DNA of 34,093 nucleotides from Thermoleophilia bacterium (GTDB lineage: Bacteria; Actinomycetota; Thermoleophilia; Gaiellales; Gaiellaceae): the NCBI GenBank assembly GCA_025936995.1, contig JAICSH010000019.1, positions 1 to 34,093 on the forward strand, read 5' to 3'. The notes beneath the pieces were generated by a model. The model saw only the letters and a list, made by a program, of their open reading frames with translations, did no database searches and was not told the origin of the DNA. Of this stretch, positions 13,707-20,828 are shown one piece after another. The translations under genes and the position numbers were made by a program. Each line of letters begins with the position of its first letter. The first letter of the stretch is position 1.

Positions 13707-15326
13707 ATGCGCCGGCTGCTCGTCGCGAACCGAGGGGAGATCGCGTTGCGCATCTTCCGGGCCTGCCGTGAGGAGGGAGTCGAGACCGTCGCCGTCGCGG
13801 CGCCGGACGACCGGGGGGCGCTTCATACGGAATCTGCCGACTCGCTCGTAGAGATCTCGTCGTACCTCGACCCGGCGGAGCACGTGCGGGCGGCGCGGGA
13901 GTCCGGCGCCGACGCGGTTCATCCCGGCTACGGGTTCCTTTCCGAGAGCGCGGAGCTCGCCGAGGCAGTGCTCGAGGGCGGCCTGACGTGGGTCGGGCCG
14001 CCGCCGGCCGCGCTGCGGGCGGGCGGAGACAAGCTCGCCGCGAAGGAGACGGCACGGGCGGCCGGCGTCCCGGTGCTCCCGAGTGGGACACCGGAGGAGA
14101 TCGGCTTCCCGCTCCTCGTCAAGGCGGCCGCCGGCGGCGGCGGGCGCGGCATGCGTGTCGTCCGCCGGCCGGAGGAGCTCGACGAGGCGCTCGCGGCGGC
14201 CCGGCGCGAGGCCGCCGCGGCCTTCGGCGACGATTCCGTCTTCTGCGAGCGCTACCTCGAGCGGCCGCGCCACGTCGAGATCCAGCTCCTCGCCGACCGG
14301 CATGGCAACGTCGTGGCCCTCGGCGAGCGTGACTGCTCGATTCAGCGCCGCCATCAGAAGGTGCTGGAGGAGGCGCCGTCGCCTGCGCTCGACCCCGAGC
14401 TGCGCGAGCGGATGGGCGACGCGGCGATCGCGTTCGCCCGCGCGATCGGCTACGAGAGCGCGGGGACGGCGGAGTTCGTCCTCGACGGCCGCGACTTCTG
14501 GTTCCTCGAGCTCAACGCGCGGATCCAGGTCGAGCATCCGGTGACGGAGCTCGTCACGGGCGTCGACATCGTGCGCGAGCAGCTGCGCATCGCGTCCGGA
14601 GAGGCCCTGTCTTTCCTTGTGACAAATTGTTACTTGCGCGGGCACGCGGTCGAGGTGCGGCTGTACGCGGAGGATCCGCAGTCGTTCCTGCCGCAGGCCG
14701 GCCGGCTCGATCGGCTGCGGCTGCCGGAGGGGATCCGGGTCGACTCCGGCGTCCGCGAGGGCGACGAGATAGGCACCTCGTACGACCCGATGATCGCGAA
14801 GCTCGTCGCGGCCGGGGATACGCGCGGCGAGGCGCTCGACCGGCTGGCCCGCGCACTGCGCGAGACGGAGATCGCCGGCGTCACGACCAACCTCCCGTTC
14901 CTGCGCTGGCTCGTCGCGCACCCACTCGTCCGCGCCGGGCGTGTCACGACCGCGTTCCTGACCGAGAATCCGCCACTGTCGGAGCACCCGGCCGCCACGC
15001 CGGCCGAGGTCTGGAGCGAGCCGTGGCGCTTGAACCTCCCCGCTCCAACGCTGCAGGCCGCGCCCGACGTCGACGCCGCAGCCGGCGGGCCGGGATCGAC
15101 CGGAGGCGAGCAGTCGGAGGTCGTCGCGCCCATGCCGGGAACGGTGATCCGCGTCCTCGTCGAGCCGGGCGCCAAGGTCTCCGCCCGCCAGCCGCTCGTC
15201 GTGCTCGAGGCGATGAAGATGGAGACGCCGCTCGTGTCCCCCTACGAGGCGACGGTCCGCGCCGTCCGCGTCGCGGAGGGCGACCGCGTCGCGGGCGGCG
15301 CGGTCCTGGTGGAGCTGGACGAGTGA
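13707..15326 (+). CDS. liuD: Acyl-CoA carboxylase biotin carboxylase/BCCP subunit, probably MCC alpha
   Basis: A 539-residue biotin-dependent carboxylase alpha subunit. Biotin carboxylase domain about 1-443: ATP-grasp glycine loop KAAAGGGGRGMRVV from 139, RDCSIQRRHQKVLEEAPSP from 208 and ELNARIQVEHPVTE from 268 (usual form MNTR). Biotin carrier domain about 470-539 with biotinyl K504 in EAMKME. The match with MCC beta and methylglutaconyl-CoA hydratase in the window favours methylcrotonyl-CoA as substrate; propionyl- or acetyl-CoA cannot be excluded. Odd: only some 25 residues (Pro/Ala-rich) join the two domains, whereas MCC/PCC alpha subunits of about 650-700 residues have a BT domain there that contacts the beta subunit. 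Also odd: codons 302-310 are AT-rich. The stop overlaps the GNAT start (TGATG). Confidence 0.9.
   Translation: MRRLLVANRGEIALRIFRACREEGVETVAVAAPDDRGALHTESADSLVEISSYLDPAEHVRAARESGADAVHPGYGFLSESAELAEAVLEGGLTWVGPPPAALRAGGDKLAAKETARAAGVPVLPSGTPEEIGFPLLVKAAAGGGGRGMRVVRRPEELDEALAAARREAAAAFGDDSVFCERYLERPRHVEIQLLADRHGNVVALGERDCSIQRRHQKVLEEAPSPALDPELRERMGDAAIAFARAIGYESAGTAEFVLDGRDFWFLELNARIQVEHPVTELVTGVDIVREQLRIASGEALSFLVTNCYLRGHAVEVRLYAEDPQSFLPQAGRLDRLRLPEGIRVDSGVREGDEIGTSYDPMIAKLVAAGDTRGEALDRLARALRETEIAGVTTNLPFLRWLVAHPLVRAGRVTTAFLTENPPLSEHPAATPAEVWSEPWRLNLPAPTLQAAPDVDAAAGGPGSTGGEQSEVVAPMPGTVIRVLVEPGAKVSARQPLVVLEAMKMETPLVSPYEATVRAVRVAEGDRVAGGAVLVELDE
14610..14636 (+). other. AT-rich island of rare codons inside the carboxylase gene
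   Basis: Nine codons for residues 302-310 (SFLVTNCYL) have 9 G/C in 27 bases, in a gene otherwise close to 70 percent GC, and use ctt, aca, aat, tgt and ttg together. The family usually has an acidic stretch like TQEDV here, followed by the same LRGHA that resumes in this gene, so length is kept but content is changed. The core also forms an imperfect palindrome around ACAAATTGT. Confidence 0.6.
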
Positions 15327-16186
15327 TGGACGCGGCTCGGCTCGAAGACGCAGCGGAGTTCCTCGCGGCGGCGGAGCCGCTCCTGCTCGCCGACGAGGCG
15401 CGGCACAACCTGATCCTCGGGATCGCCGGCACGATCCGCGACACGGTGGATCTCTATCCGGTGCGGAGCTTCTGGCTCGTCCGCGACGGCGGCGAAGCCG
15501 TCGCCGCCGCGCTGCGGACGCCGCCGTACAACCTGATCCTCGCCCGGCCGCGGTCCCCGGAGGCGCTTGCAACGCTGGCCGATGCCGTCGCCGGCGAGGA
15601 GCTGCCCGGCGTCGTCGGCGCCGTTCCCGAGGTGGAGGAGTTCGCCGAGCTGTGGTCCCGTCGGACCGGGATCGCGACGCACGCGAACATGCGGCAGGGC
15701 ATCTACGCCCTCGAACAGGTCGAGCCACCGCCGGCGCCGTCCGGCTTGGCCAGGGTGGCAGACCCGGAGGACCGCGAGCTCGCGCTGCGCTGGTGGATCG
15801 CCTTCGGCGACGAGGTGCTGCACGAAGGAGGCCCGGGCCGCGAGCAGGCAGAGGCCACGCTCGACCACCGGCTCTCGTCGGCGACGGCCGGGCTCGTCCT
15901 GTGGGAGGACGGCGGCGAAGCGGTGTCGCTCGCGGGCTGGGGCGGCGCGACGCCGCACGGCATCCGCATCGGCGCGGTCTACACGCCGCCGGAGCTGCGC
16001 GGCCGCGGCTACGCGACGGCCCTCACGGCCGAGGTGTCGCAGCGGCTGCTCGACGGCCGCCTCTTCGACGGCAACCGCCGCTTCTGCTTCCTCTACACCG
16101 ATCTCGCGAACCCGACCTCGAATGCGATCTACGAGCGAATCGGCTACCGCCGCATCGCAGAAGCGGCGGAGATCGTGTTCGGCTAG
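15326..16186 (+). CDS. GNAT-family N-acetyltransferase
   Basis: A 286-residue protein with an acetyltransferase fold in its C-terminal half: GAVYTPPELRGRGYATALTA carries the acetyl-CoA pyrophosphate loop (RGRGYAT), and the family ending LYTDLANPTSNAIYERIGY is present. The N-terminal 140 residues are less conserved and may be a degenerate second GNAT-like domain. ATG 15326 overlaps the carboxylase stop by one base, so the gene is co-expressed with the carboxylase; a GTG one codon upstream is an alternative. Its acceptor substrate is unknown. The stop shares a CTAG with the stop of the convergent SCP2 gene. Confidence 0.87.
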   Translation: MDAARLEDAAEFLAAAEPLLLADEARHNLILGIAGTIRDTVDLYPVRSFWLVRDGGEAVAAALRTPPYNLILARPRSPEALATLADAVAGEELPGVVGAVPEVEEFAELWSRRTGIATHANMRQGIYALEQVEPPPAPSGLARVADPEDRELALRWWIAFGDEVLHEGGPGREQAEATLDHRLSSATAGLVLWEDGGEAVSLAGWGGATPHGIRIGAVYTPPELRGRGYATALTAEVSQRLLDGRLFDGNRRFCFLYTDLANPTSNAIYERIGYRRIAEAAEIVFG

Positions 16187-16500
16187 TTGGGAAAGAGCTT
16201 TTGCAGCTTCATGGCGGCGCCCATGTCGCCCTTGAGCTTGAGCTTGCCGGTCATGTAGGCGCTCGTCGGGTTCTGCTCGCCCGCGACGATCTTCTGGAAG
16301 ACCTCCTGCGAGGCGCTGATCGTGACGTCTGCGTCGTCGTCGATCCCGTCGTGGACGCTGACGCTGCCATCGACGACCTTGACCGTCCACTGCCCGGCAC
16401 CTTCGATGTCGAAGCCGTACGAGTTGTTCATGCCCGCCGTCTGGGACGTGTCCGCCTGGGACGGAAGCGTCTCGAAGAACTCCTGCACGGTGCCTGGCAT
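16183..16500 (-). CDS. SCP2 sterol-carrier-domain protein
   Basis: A single SCP2-like lipid-binding domain of 105 residues. Seen: GAGQWTVKVVDGSVSVHDG, then DADVTISASQEVFQKIVAGE and the C-terminal NPTSAYMTGKLKLKGDMGAAMKL, which form the usual beta sheet and closing helix of the domain. Stand-alone members bind acyl-CoAs or other lipids; the position between acyl-CoA carboxylase and acyl-CoA dehydrogenase genes fits handling of acyl chains, though the ligand is unknown. The ATG is well set by AAGGAG six bases upstream (16507-16512 on the minus strand), so this gene uses a normal leadered mRNA, unlike many neighbours. Confidence 0.9.
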   Translation of the reverse strand: MPGTVQEFFETLPSQADTSQTAGMNNSYGFDIEGAGQWTVKVVDGSVSVHDGIDDDADVTISASQEVFQKIVAGEQNPTSAYMTGKLKLKGDMGAAMKLQKLFPN

Positions 16501-16560
16501 CTATTGCTCCTTCTCGGGGTTCGCGGCGAGTCTATGCGCCACCGACGAGGCGGAAGCCGT

Positions 16561-16566
16561 TAGCAT
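16561..16566 (+). promoter_or_regulatory. -10-like box of the aminopeptidase gene
   Basis: TAGCAT lies ten bases before the ATG of the M17 aminopeptidase gene; no Shine-Dalgarno is visible. The spacing is a little longer than at the other starts, giving at most a three-base leader. Confidence 0.35.
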
Positions 16567-16576
16567 CGCCATCCGC

Positions 16577-18058
16577 ATGACGAAGGTGGAGATCGCCCTG
16601 CCGGAGCAGGCGGGCGCAGATGCGCTGGCCCTTCCGGTCGCCCAGCCGCTCGGCGGCGACGGCGCGAAGATCGTCGACGACAAGCTCGGCGGACAGCTCG
16701 GCCGGCTCGGCGAGAGCGGTGAGCTGCGCGGCGAGCGCGGCGAGGCCGTCCTCCTCCACCTGAACGGCGAGCTCGAGGCGCCGCGCCTCGTCGCGGCCGG
16801 GGTCGGCAAGCGCGAAGAGGTCGACGTCGACGCGCTGCGCACGGCAGGGGCCGCCGCAGCCCAGTCGCTCTCCCGCGTCGGCGGAACGCTCGTCTGGCTG
16901 CTCGACGACTCGCTTCCGGTCCCGCTGCCCGAGCAGGCGGCGGCGCTCGTCGAGGGGACGATTCTCGGCGCATACTCGCCGGGACGCTGGAAGGCGAAGA
17001 ACGACACGCTCGCGCCCGAGCGGATCGTCATCGGTCACGCCGACGACCCGGAGCTGCGGGCTGCCGTGGAGCGCGCCGCGATCATCGCCGAGCGCGCCAA
17101 CCGGGCGCGCGACCTCTCGAACATGCCGCCGAACGAGCTCACGCCGCACACGCTCGGCGAGAAGGCCAAGGAGCTCGCGGCCGAGCACGAGCATCTGACC
17201 TGCGAGGTTCTCGCCACCCGTGAACTCGACGACCTCGGCATGGGCGCGCTCAGCGCGGTCGGGCGTGGGAGCCGGAACGAGCCGCGGCTGATCGTCCTCC
17301 GCTACGACCCGCCCGACGCGAAAGGCGACACGGTGCTCGGGCTCATCGGCAAGTCGATCACGTTCGACGCCGGCGGCATCTCGATCAAGCCGGCCGGTGG
17401 GATGCAGGACATGAAGGGGGACATGTCGGGCGGCTCCGGGACGCTGCACGGCATCGGCGCCCTCGCCGCGCTCGGCACGCCGGTGCGCGCTATCGCGGCG
17501 CTCGCCGCGGCCGAGAACCTGCCGGGCGGCGACGCGTTCCGTCCGGGCGACATCCTGACGGCCGCGAACGGCAAGACGATCGAGGTCATCAACACGGACG
17601 CGGAGGGCCGGCTCGTGCTCGCCGACGCGCTCTGGTACGTCCGGCGCGAGGGCGCGACGCACATGCTCGATCTCGCCACGCTGACCGGAGCGATGGAGCT
17701 CGCGCTCGGCGACCTCTATGCCGGCGGCTTCGCCAACGACGACGAGTGGCGCGACACGATCGTCGAGGCAGGACGGCGCAGCGGCGACCTCGTCTGGCCG
17801 TTCCCGCTCCACCCGCGCTTCCGCCGCTACATCGACTCGGCGTTCGCGGACATGAAGAACGGCTCGACACTGCGCCAGGCGTCCCCGGCTCTGGCGGCGG
17901 AGTTCCTCCACGAGTTCGTCGGCGAGGGCCCCTGGATGCACGTCGACATGGCAGGTCCTGCGTTCCTCGAGCGCAGCCGCGGCGACTACCTGCGCGTGCC
18001 CGGCGGAACGGGCTACGGCGTTCGGCTCATCGCCGAGCTGGGCAGAATGCTCGCTTGA
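16577..18058 (+). CDS. pepA: Leucyl aminopeptidase (M17 family)
   Basis: Cytosolic two-metal aminopeptidase of 493 residues that releases N-terminal amino acids from peptides. The catalytic domain has all the key residues: metal ligands K259 and D264 in GKSITFDAGG, D282 in DMKGDMSGG, D341 and E343 in NTDAEGR, and catalytic K271 (SIKPAGG) and R345. The N-terminal domain (about 1-160) is divergent, as is usual. ATG 16577 gives normal family length; the frame is open further upstream only across the SCP2 promoter region. Its stop overlaps the TTG start of the acyl-CoA dehydrogenase (TTGA), so peptide breakdown and acyl-CoA oxidation genes are coupled. Confidence 0.93.
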   Translation: MTKVEIALPEQAGADALALPVAQPLGGDGAKIVDDKLGGQLGRLGESGELRGERGEAVLLHLNGELEAPRLVAAGVGKREEVDVDALRTAGAAAAQSLSRVGGTLVWLLDDSLPVPLPEQAAALVEGTILGAYSPGRWKAKNDTLAPERIVIGHADDPELRAAVERAAIIAERANRARDLSNMPPNELTPHTLGEKAKELAAEHEHLTCEVLATRELDDLGMGALSAVGRGSRNEPRLIVLRYDPPDAKGDTVLGLIGKSITFDAGGISIKPAGGMQDMKGDMSGGSGTLHGIGALAALGTPVRAIAALAAAENLPGGDAFRPGDILTAANGKTIEVINTDAEGRLVLADALWYVRREGATHMLDLATLTGAMELALGDLYAGGFANDDEWRDTIVEAGRRSGDLVWPFPLHPRFRRYIDSAFADMKNGSTLRQASPALAAEFLHEFVGEGPWMHVDMAGPAFLERSRGDYLRVPGGTGYGVRLIAELGRMLA

Positions 18059-19188
18059 ACTTCGAGCTGAGCGACGAGCAAGAGCTGATCCGCCGCACCG
18101 TCCGCGAGTTCGCGGAGACGAAGGTCGCGCCTGTCGCCGAGGAGCTCGACCGCGAGGCACGGTTCCCCTACGAGCTGGTCGCGGAGCTCGGCGAGCTCGG
18201 GCTGATGGGCCTGCCGATCCCCGAGGAGTTCGGTGGCGCCGGCGGCGACACGGTCTCCTACGCGATCGCGATCGAGGAGCTGACGCGGATCGACTCCTCC
18301 GTCGCGATCACCGTCGCGGCGCATACGTCTCTGGGGACGATGCCGATCCTGCTCTTCGGCAACGAGGAGCAGAAGCGGGAGTGGCTGCCGCGGCTCGCTT
18401 CGGGGAGCGCGCTCGCGGCCTTCGGGCTGACGGAGCCCGACGCCGGCTCCGACGCCGGCGCGACGCGGACGAAAGCCGAGCTGCGCGACAGCGAATGGGT
18501 GATCGACGGCTCGAAGATCTTCATCACGAACGCCGGCACCGACATCAGCGGCTGCGTCACGATCACCGCCCGCACCGGAGAGGACGAGATCTCGAACATC
18601 GTCGTCCCGAACGGCGCGCCCGGCTACGAGATCTCCGGACCGATGCACAAGCTCGGGTGGCGGGCCTCCGACACGCGGGAGCTGTCCTTCCGCTCGTGCG
18701 CCGTGCCGGAGGGGAACCTCCTCGGCGAGCGCGGGCGGGGCTTTTCGCAGTTCATGGAGATCCTCGACGGCGGCCGCATCTCGGTCGCGTCGATGGGCGT
18801 CGGGCTCGCGCAGGGCGCGTACGACCTCGCGACCGCGTACGCACAGGAGCGGCAGCAGTTCGGGAAGCCGATCGCCAAGTTCCAGGCGATCCAGTTCCAG
18901 CTCGCCGACATGGCGACGGAGATCGAGGCGGGACGGCAGCTCGTCTATCGCGCCGCCTGGCTGAAGGACGCGGGCCGCCCGTTCGCGCTCGCGGCCGCGC
19001 AGGCGAAGCTCTACACGGGCCTCCTCTCCAACCGCGTGGTGAACGCCGCGCTCCAGATTCACGGCGGCTACGGGTTCATGGAGGAGTTCGCGATCTCCCG
19101 CCTCTACCGCGACCAGAAGATCCTCGAGATCGGCGAGGGCACGAACGAGGTGCAGCGCATGGTGATCGCCAAGCATCTCGGCCTTTAA
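18055..19188 (+). CDS. Acyl-CoA dehydrogenase (short/medium-chain type)
   Basis: FAD-dependent enzyme of 377 residues introducing the alpha-beta double bond into an acyl-CoA, with electron transfer flavoprotein as acceptor. Seen: FELSDEQELIRRTVREFAE at the start, AFGLTEPDAGSDAGATRT, the flavin region IDGSKIFITNAG, ERQQFGKPIAKFQAIQFQLADM and the end YRDQKILEIGEGTNEVQR. E361 in GEGTNE is at the catalytic base position of short- and medium-chain enzymes; isovaleryl-CoA dehydrogenase normally lacks Glu here, so I do not call it LiuA. The TTG start lies in a TTGA overlap with pepA; translation from it begins exactly where family similarity begins and gives normal length. Confidence 0.92.
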   Translation: MNFELSDEQELIRRTVREFAETKVAPVAEELDREARFPYELVAELGELGLMGLPIPEEFGGAGGDTVSYAIAIEELTRIDSSVAITVAAHTSLGTMPILLFGNEEQKREWLPRLASGSALAAFGLTEPDAGSDAGATRTKAELRDSEWVIDGSKIFITNAGTDISGCVTITARTGEDEISNIVVPNGAPGYEISGPMHKLGWRASDTRELSFRSCAVPEGNLLGERGRGFSQFMEILDGGRISVASMGVGLAQGAYDLATAYAQERQQFGKPIAKFQAIQFQLADMATEIEAGRQLVYRAAWLKDAGRPFALAAAQAKLYTGLLSNRVVNAALQIHGGYGFMEEFAISRLYRDQKILEIGEGTNEVQRMVIAKHLGL

Positions 19189-19221
19189 GGCCACGTCCGG
19201 AACCTGGTACCGGACGTGGCC
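19189..19221 (+). terminator. GC-rich hairpin after the acyl-CoA dehydrogenase
   Basis: Immediately after the TAA a perfect 12-base stem (GGCCACGTCCGG paired with CCGGACGTGGCC) closes a nine-base loop. There is no following T run, so termination is plausible but unproven; it may instead be part of the repeat described next. Confidence 0.4.
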
Positions 19222-19246
19222 GGTACCTGGTACCGGACGTGGCCGG
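19189..19246. repeat. Compound palindromic intergenic repeat
   Basis: A 22-base direct repeat beginning ACCTGGTACCGGACGTGGCC occurs at 19202-19223 and 19225-19246 (period 23), and its second part is present once more in inverted form at 19189-19200. Between them GGTACCTGGTACC (19222-19234) is itself a palindrome with one central base. It fills most of the 92-base gap between the dehydrogenase and the first CtaG-like gene. The form recalls REP-like mobile repeats, but only one locus is in view. Confidence 0.7.
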
Positions 19247-19280
19247 ACCGGACGCGGCTCATCGGAGGCACAATCGAATC

Positions 19281-20063
19281 GTGGTTCCTGTCATCGCGGC
19301 CGCTGTCGCGGCGCTTCTCTTCCTTCAGGCCGTCGGGCGGCTGCGGCGGCGAGGACGCGCCGATCTCGCCGGCTGGGATCGGATCGCGCTCTTCGGCGCC
19401 GGGCTGGCGGTGAGCGTCTTCGCGCTCGTCGGACCGCTCGACCGGATCGCCGACGACAGGCTCCTCTCCGCCCACATGGGCCAGCACGTCCTGATCGGCG
19501 ACCTCGGCCCGGCGCTGATGGTGACCGCGCTCCGCGGGCCGCTCCTCGTCTTCCTCCTCCCCGCGCCGATCCTCGGCCCGCTCGCCCGCAGCTCGCGCGT
19601 CCGCTCGGCGCTCGGCGCGCTCCTCCGCCCGCGCGTCGCGTTCGGCCTCTGGGCCGCGAATCTCGCGGTCTGGCACGTCCCGTACCTCTACGACGCGGCG
19701 CTCGCCCACCAGGGCCTCCACGACTTCGAGCACGTCTGCTGGACGTCCGCCGGGATCCTCGTCTGGACGCTCCTCGTCGATCCCGGCTCGCACCGGAGGT
19801 TGAGCGTCGGCGGGCGCGTCGCGCTCGCAGCGGCGTTGTTCGCCGCGGGCCAGATCCTCACCGACGTGCTCGTCTTCTCGTTCACACGGCTCTATCCCGC
19901 GTACCACGGCGCGTACGGGATCTCGGCGCTCACGGACCAGCAGCTCTCCGGGATCGTGATGATGGTCGAGCAGCTCGTCACGCTGGGGACGTGCGTCGCG
20001 CTGCTGCTGCGGCCGCGCTGGAGCCGCACCCGCAAGGCCCGCCTCGCCGCCTCGCCCACGTGA
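19281..20063 (+). CDS. CtaG-like cytochrome c oxidase assembly membrane protein (first copy)
   Basis: A 260-residue membrane protein with about six or seven spans, of the caa3-type CtaG family found in Gram-positive bacteria and linked with assembly or copper supply of cytochrome c oxidase. Seen: SAHMGQHVLIGDLGPALMV, the loop AVWHVPYLYDAALAHQGLHD followed by FEHVCW, and LTDQQLSGIVMMVEQL. Histidines H in HMGQH, WH, LHD and EH sit at membrane edges, as expected for a copper-handling protein. The GTG start has a GGAGG 12 bases upstream, rather far. The stop overlaps the second copy's GTG by four bases (GTGA). No oxidase subunit gene is in the window. Confidence 0.85.
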   Translation: MVPVIAAAVAALLFLQAVGRLRRRGRADLAGWDRIALFGAGLAVSVFALVGPLDRIADDRLLSAHMGQHVLIGDLGPALMVTALRGPLLVFLLPAPILGPLARSSRVRSALGALLRPRVAFGLWAANLAVWHVPYLYDAALAHQGLHDFEHVCWTSAGILVWTLLVDPGSHRRLSVGGRVALAAALFAAGQILTDVLVFSFTRLYPAYHGAYGISALTDQQLSGIVMMVEQLVTLGTCVALLLRPRWSRTRKARLAASPT

Positions 20064-20803
20064 GCGCGACCGCATTCAGCTTCGAGCCGCTCTTCCTCGC
20101 GCTCGCAGCCGCGGGCGCCGGTCTCTACTGGCGCGCCTCGCGCACCGACCGGCCGCCGCGGTGGCGCATCGCCGCCTTCGCCTCCGGGCTGTTCCTGATC
20201 GCTGCCTCGCTCAACTCGCCGCTCGAGACGATCGCCTCGCACTACCTCCTGCTCATGCACCTGCTGCAGAACGCGCTCGTCGCCGACGTCGCGCCGCTCC
20301 TCGTCATGCTCGGCCTCACGCCGCGGATGCGGGAGAAACTCTCGCGCCTCGGGCTCGGCCGCCTCCGCTCGCGCTGGATCCTCCCCATCTGGCTCGCCGC
20401 CTGGTACTGCACGCACATCGCCCCGTTCTACGACTGGGCGCTGCGCACGGGCTGGGGCCTGAACATCGAGCACGGGACCCTGATCGCGGCCGGCCTCCTC
20501 TTCTGGTGGCCGATCGTGAGCGGCCGCCTGGCGCCACCGGCCGGGCTCGGCTATCTCGCCGTCGCCTTCATCGGCTCGTCCTTCCTCGGCCTCGCCTACA
20601 TCTTCTCGAGCAGCGCCTTCTACACGTTCTACGAGCAGGCGCCCCGGCTGTGGGGCCTCTCGCCCGTCCGCGACCAGAACCTCGGCGGGATCCTCATGAA
20701 CGGGGAGCAGACGCTCGTCTTCCTCCTCACGATCGGCTGGTTCGTGCTGCGCTTGCTCGACGAGGAGCAGGCGCGCGAGCCCGTTTCACTTTCGGATTCA
20801 TAG
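20060..20803 (+). CDS. CtaG-like cytochrome c oxidase assembly membrane protein (second copy)
   Basis: A 247-residue polytopic protein of the same family as its upstream neighbour but clearly diverged. Seen: SHYLLLMHLLQNALVADVAP, corresponding to the AHMGQHVLIGDLGP stretch of the first copy, then WYCTHIAPFYDWALRTGWGL with NIEHGT, and GGILMNGEQTLVFLLTIGW near the end. The shared layout suggests an old tandem duplication with division of labour, perhaps a heteromeric complex. The GTG start lies in the GTGA overlap with the first copy, so the two are translationally coupled. The precise role is unknown beyond a likely link with copper enzymes or cytochrome oxidase assembly. Confidence 0.82.
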   Translation: MSATAFSFEPLFLALAAAGAGLYWRASRTDRPPRWRIAAFASGLFLIAASLNSPLETIASHYLLLMHLLQNALVADVAPLLVMLGLTPRMREKLSRLGLGRLRSRWILPIWLAAWYCTHIAPFYDWALRTGWGLNIEHGTLIAAGLLFWWPIVSGRLAPPAGLGYLAVAFIGSSFLGLAYIFSSSAFYTFYEQAPRLWGLSPVRDQNLGGILMNGEQTLVFLLTIGWFVLRLLDEEQAREPVSLSDS

Positions 20804-20816
20804 CCGCGACCGGTGC

Positions 20817-20822
20817 TAGCGT
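20817..20822 (+). promoter_or_regulatory. -10-like box of the metallo-beta-lactamase/rhodanese gene
   Basis: TAGCGT lies six bases before the GTG start in a 25-base gap after the second CtaG-like gene. No Shine-Dalgarno is present, suggesting a separate leaderless transcript. Confidence 0.45.
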
Positions 20823-20828
20823 CGCCGC

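Noticed and set aside
14618-14636. CRP-type binding site (TGTGA half) in the AT-rich patch
   Set aside because: The second half-site has the wrong spacing and sequence, and the patch is deep inside a gene; only the composition anomaly is reported.
18055-19188. Calling the acyl-CoA dehydrogenase isovaleryl-CoA dehydrogenase (LiuA)
   Set aside because: It has Glu in the C-terminal GEGTNE position used by short/medium-chain enzymes; isovaleryl-CoA dehydrogenase uses a base elsewhere and normally lacks this Glu. The leucine context alone is not enough.
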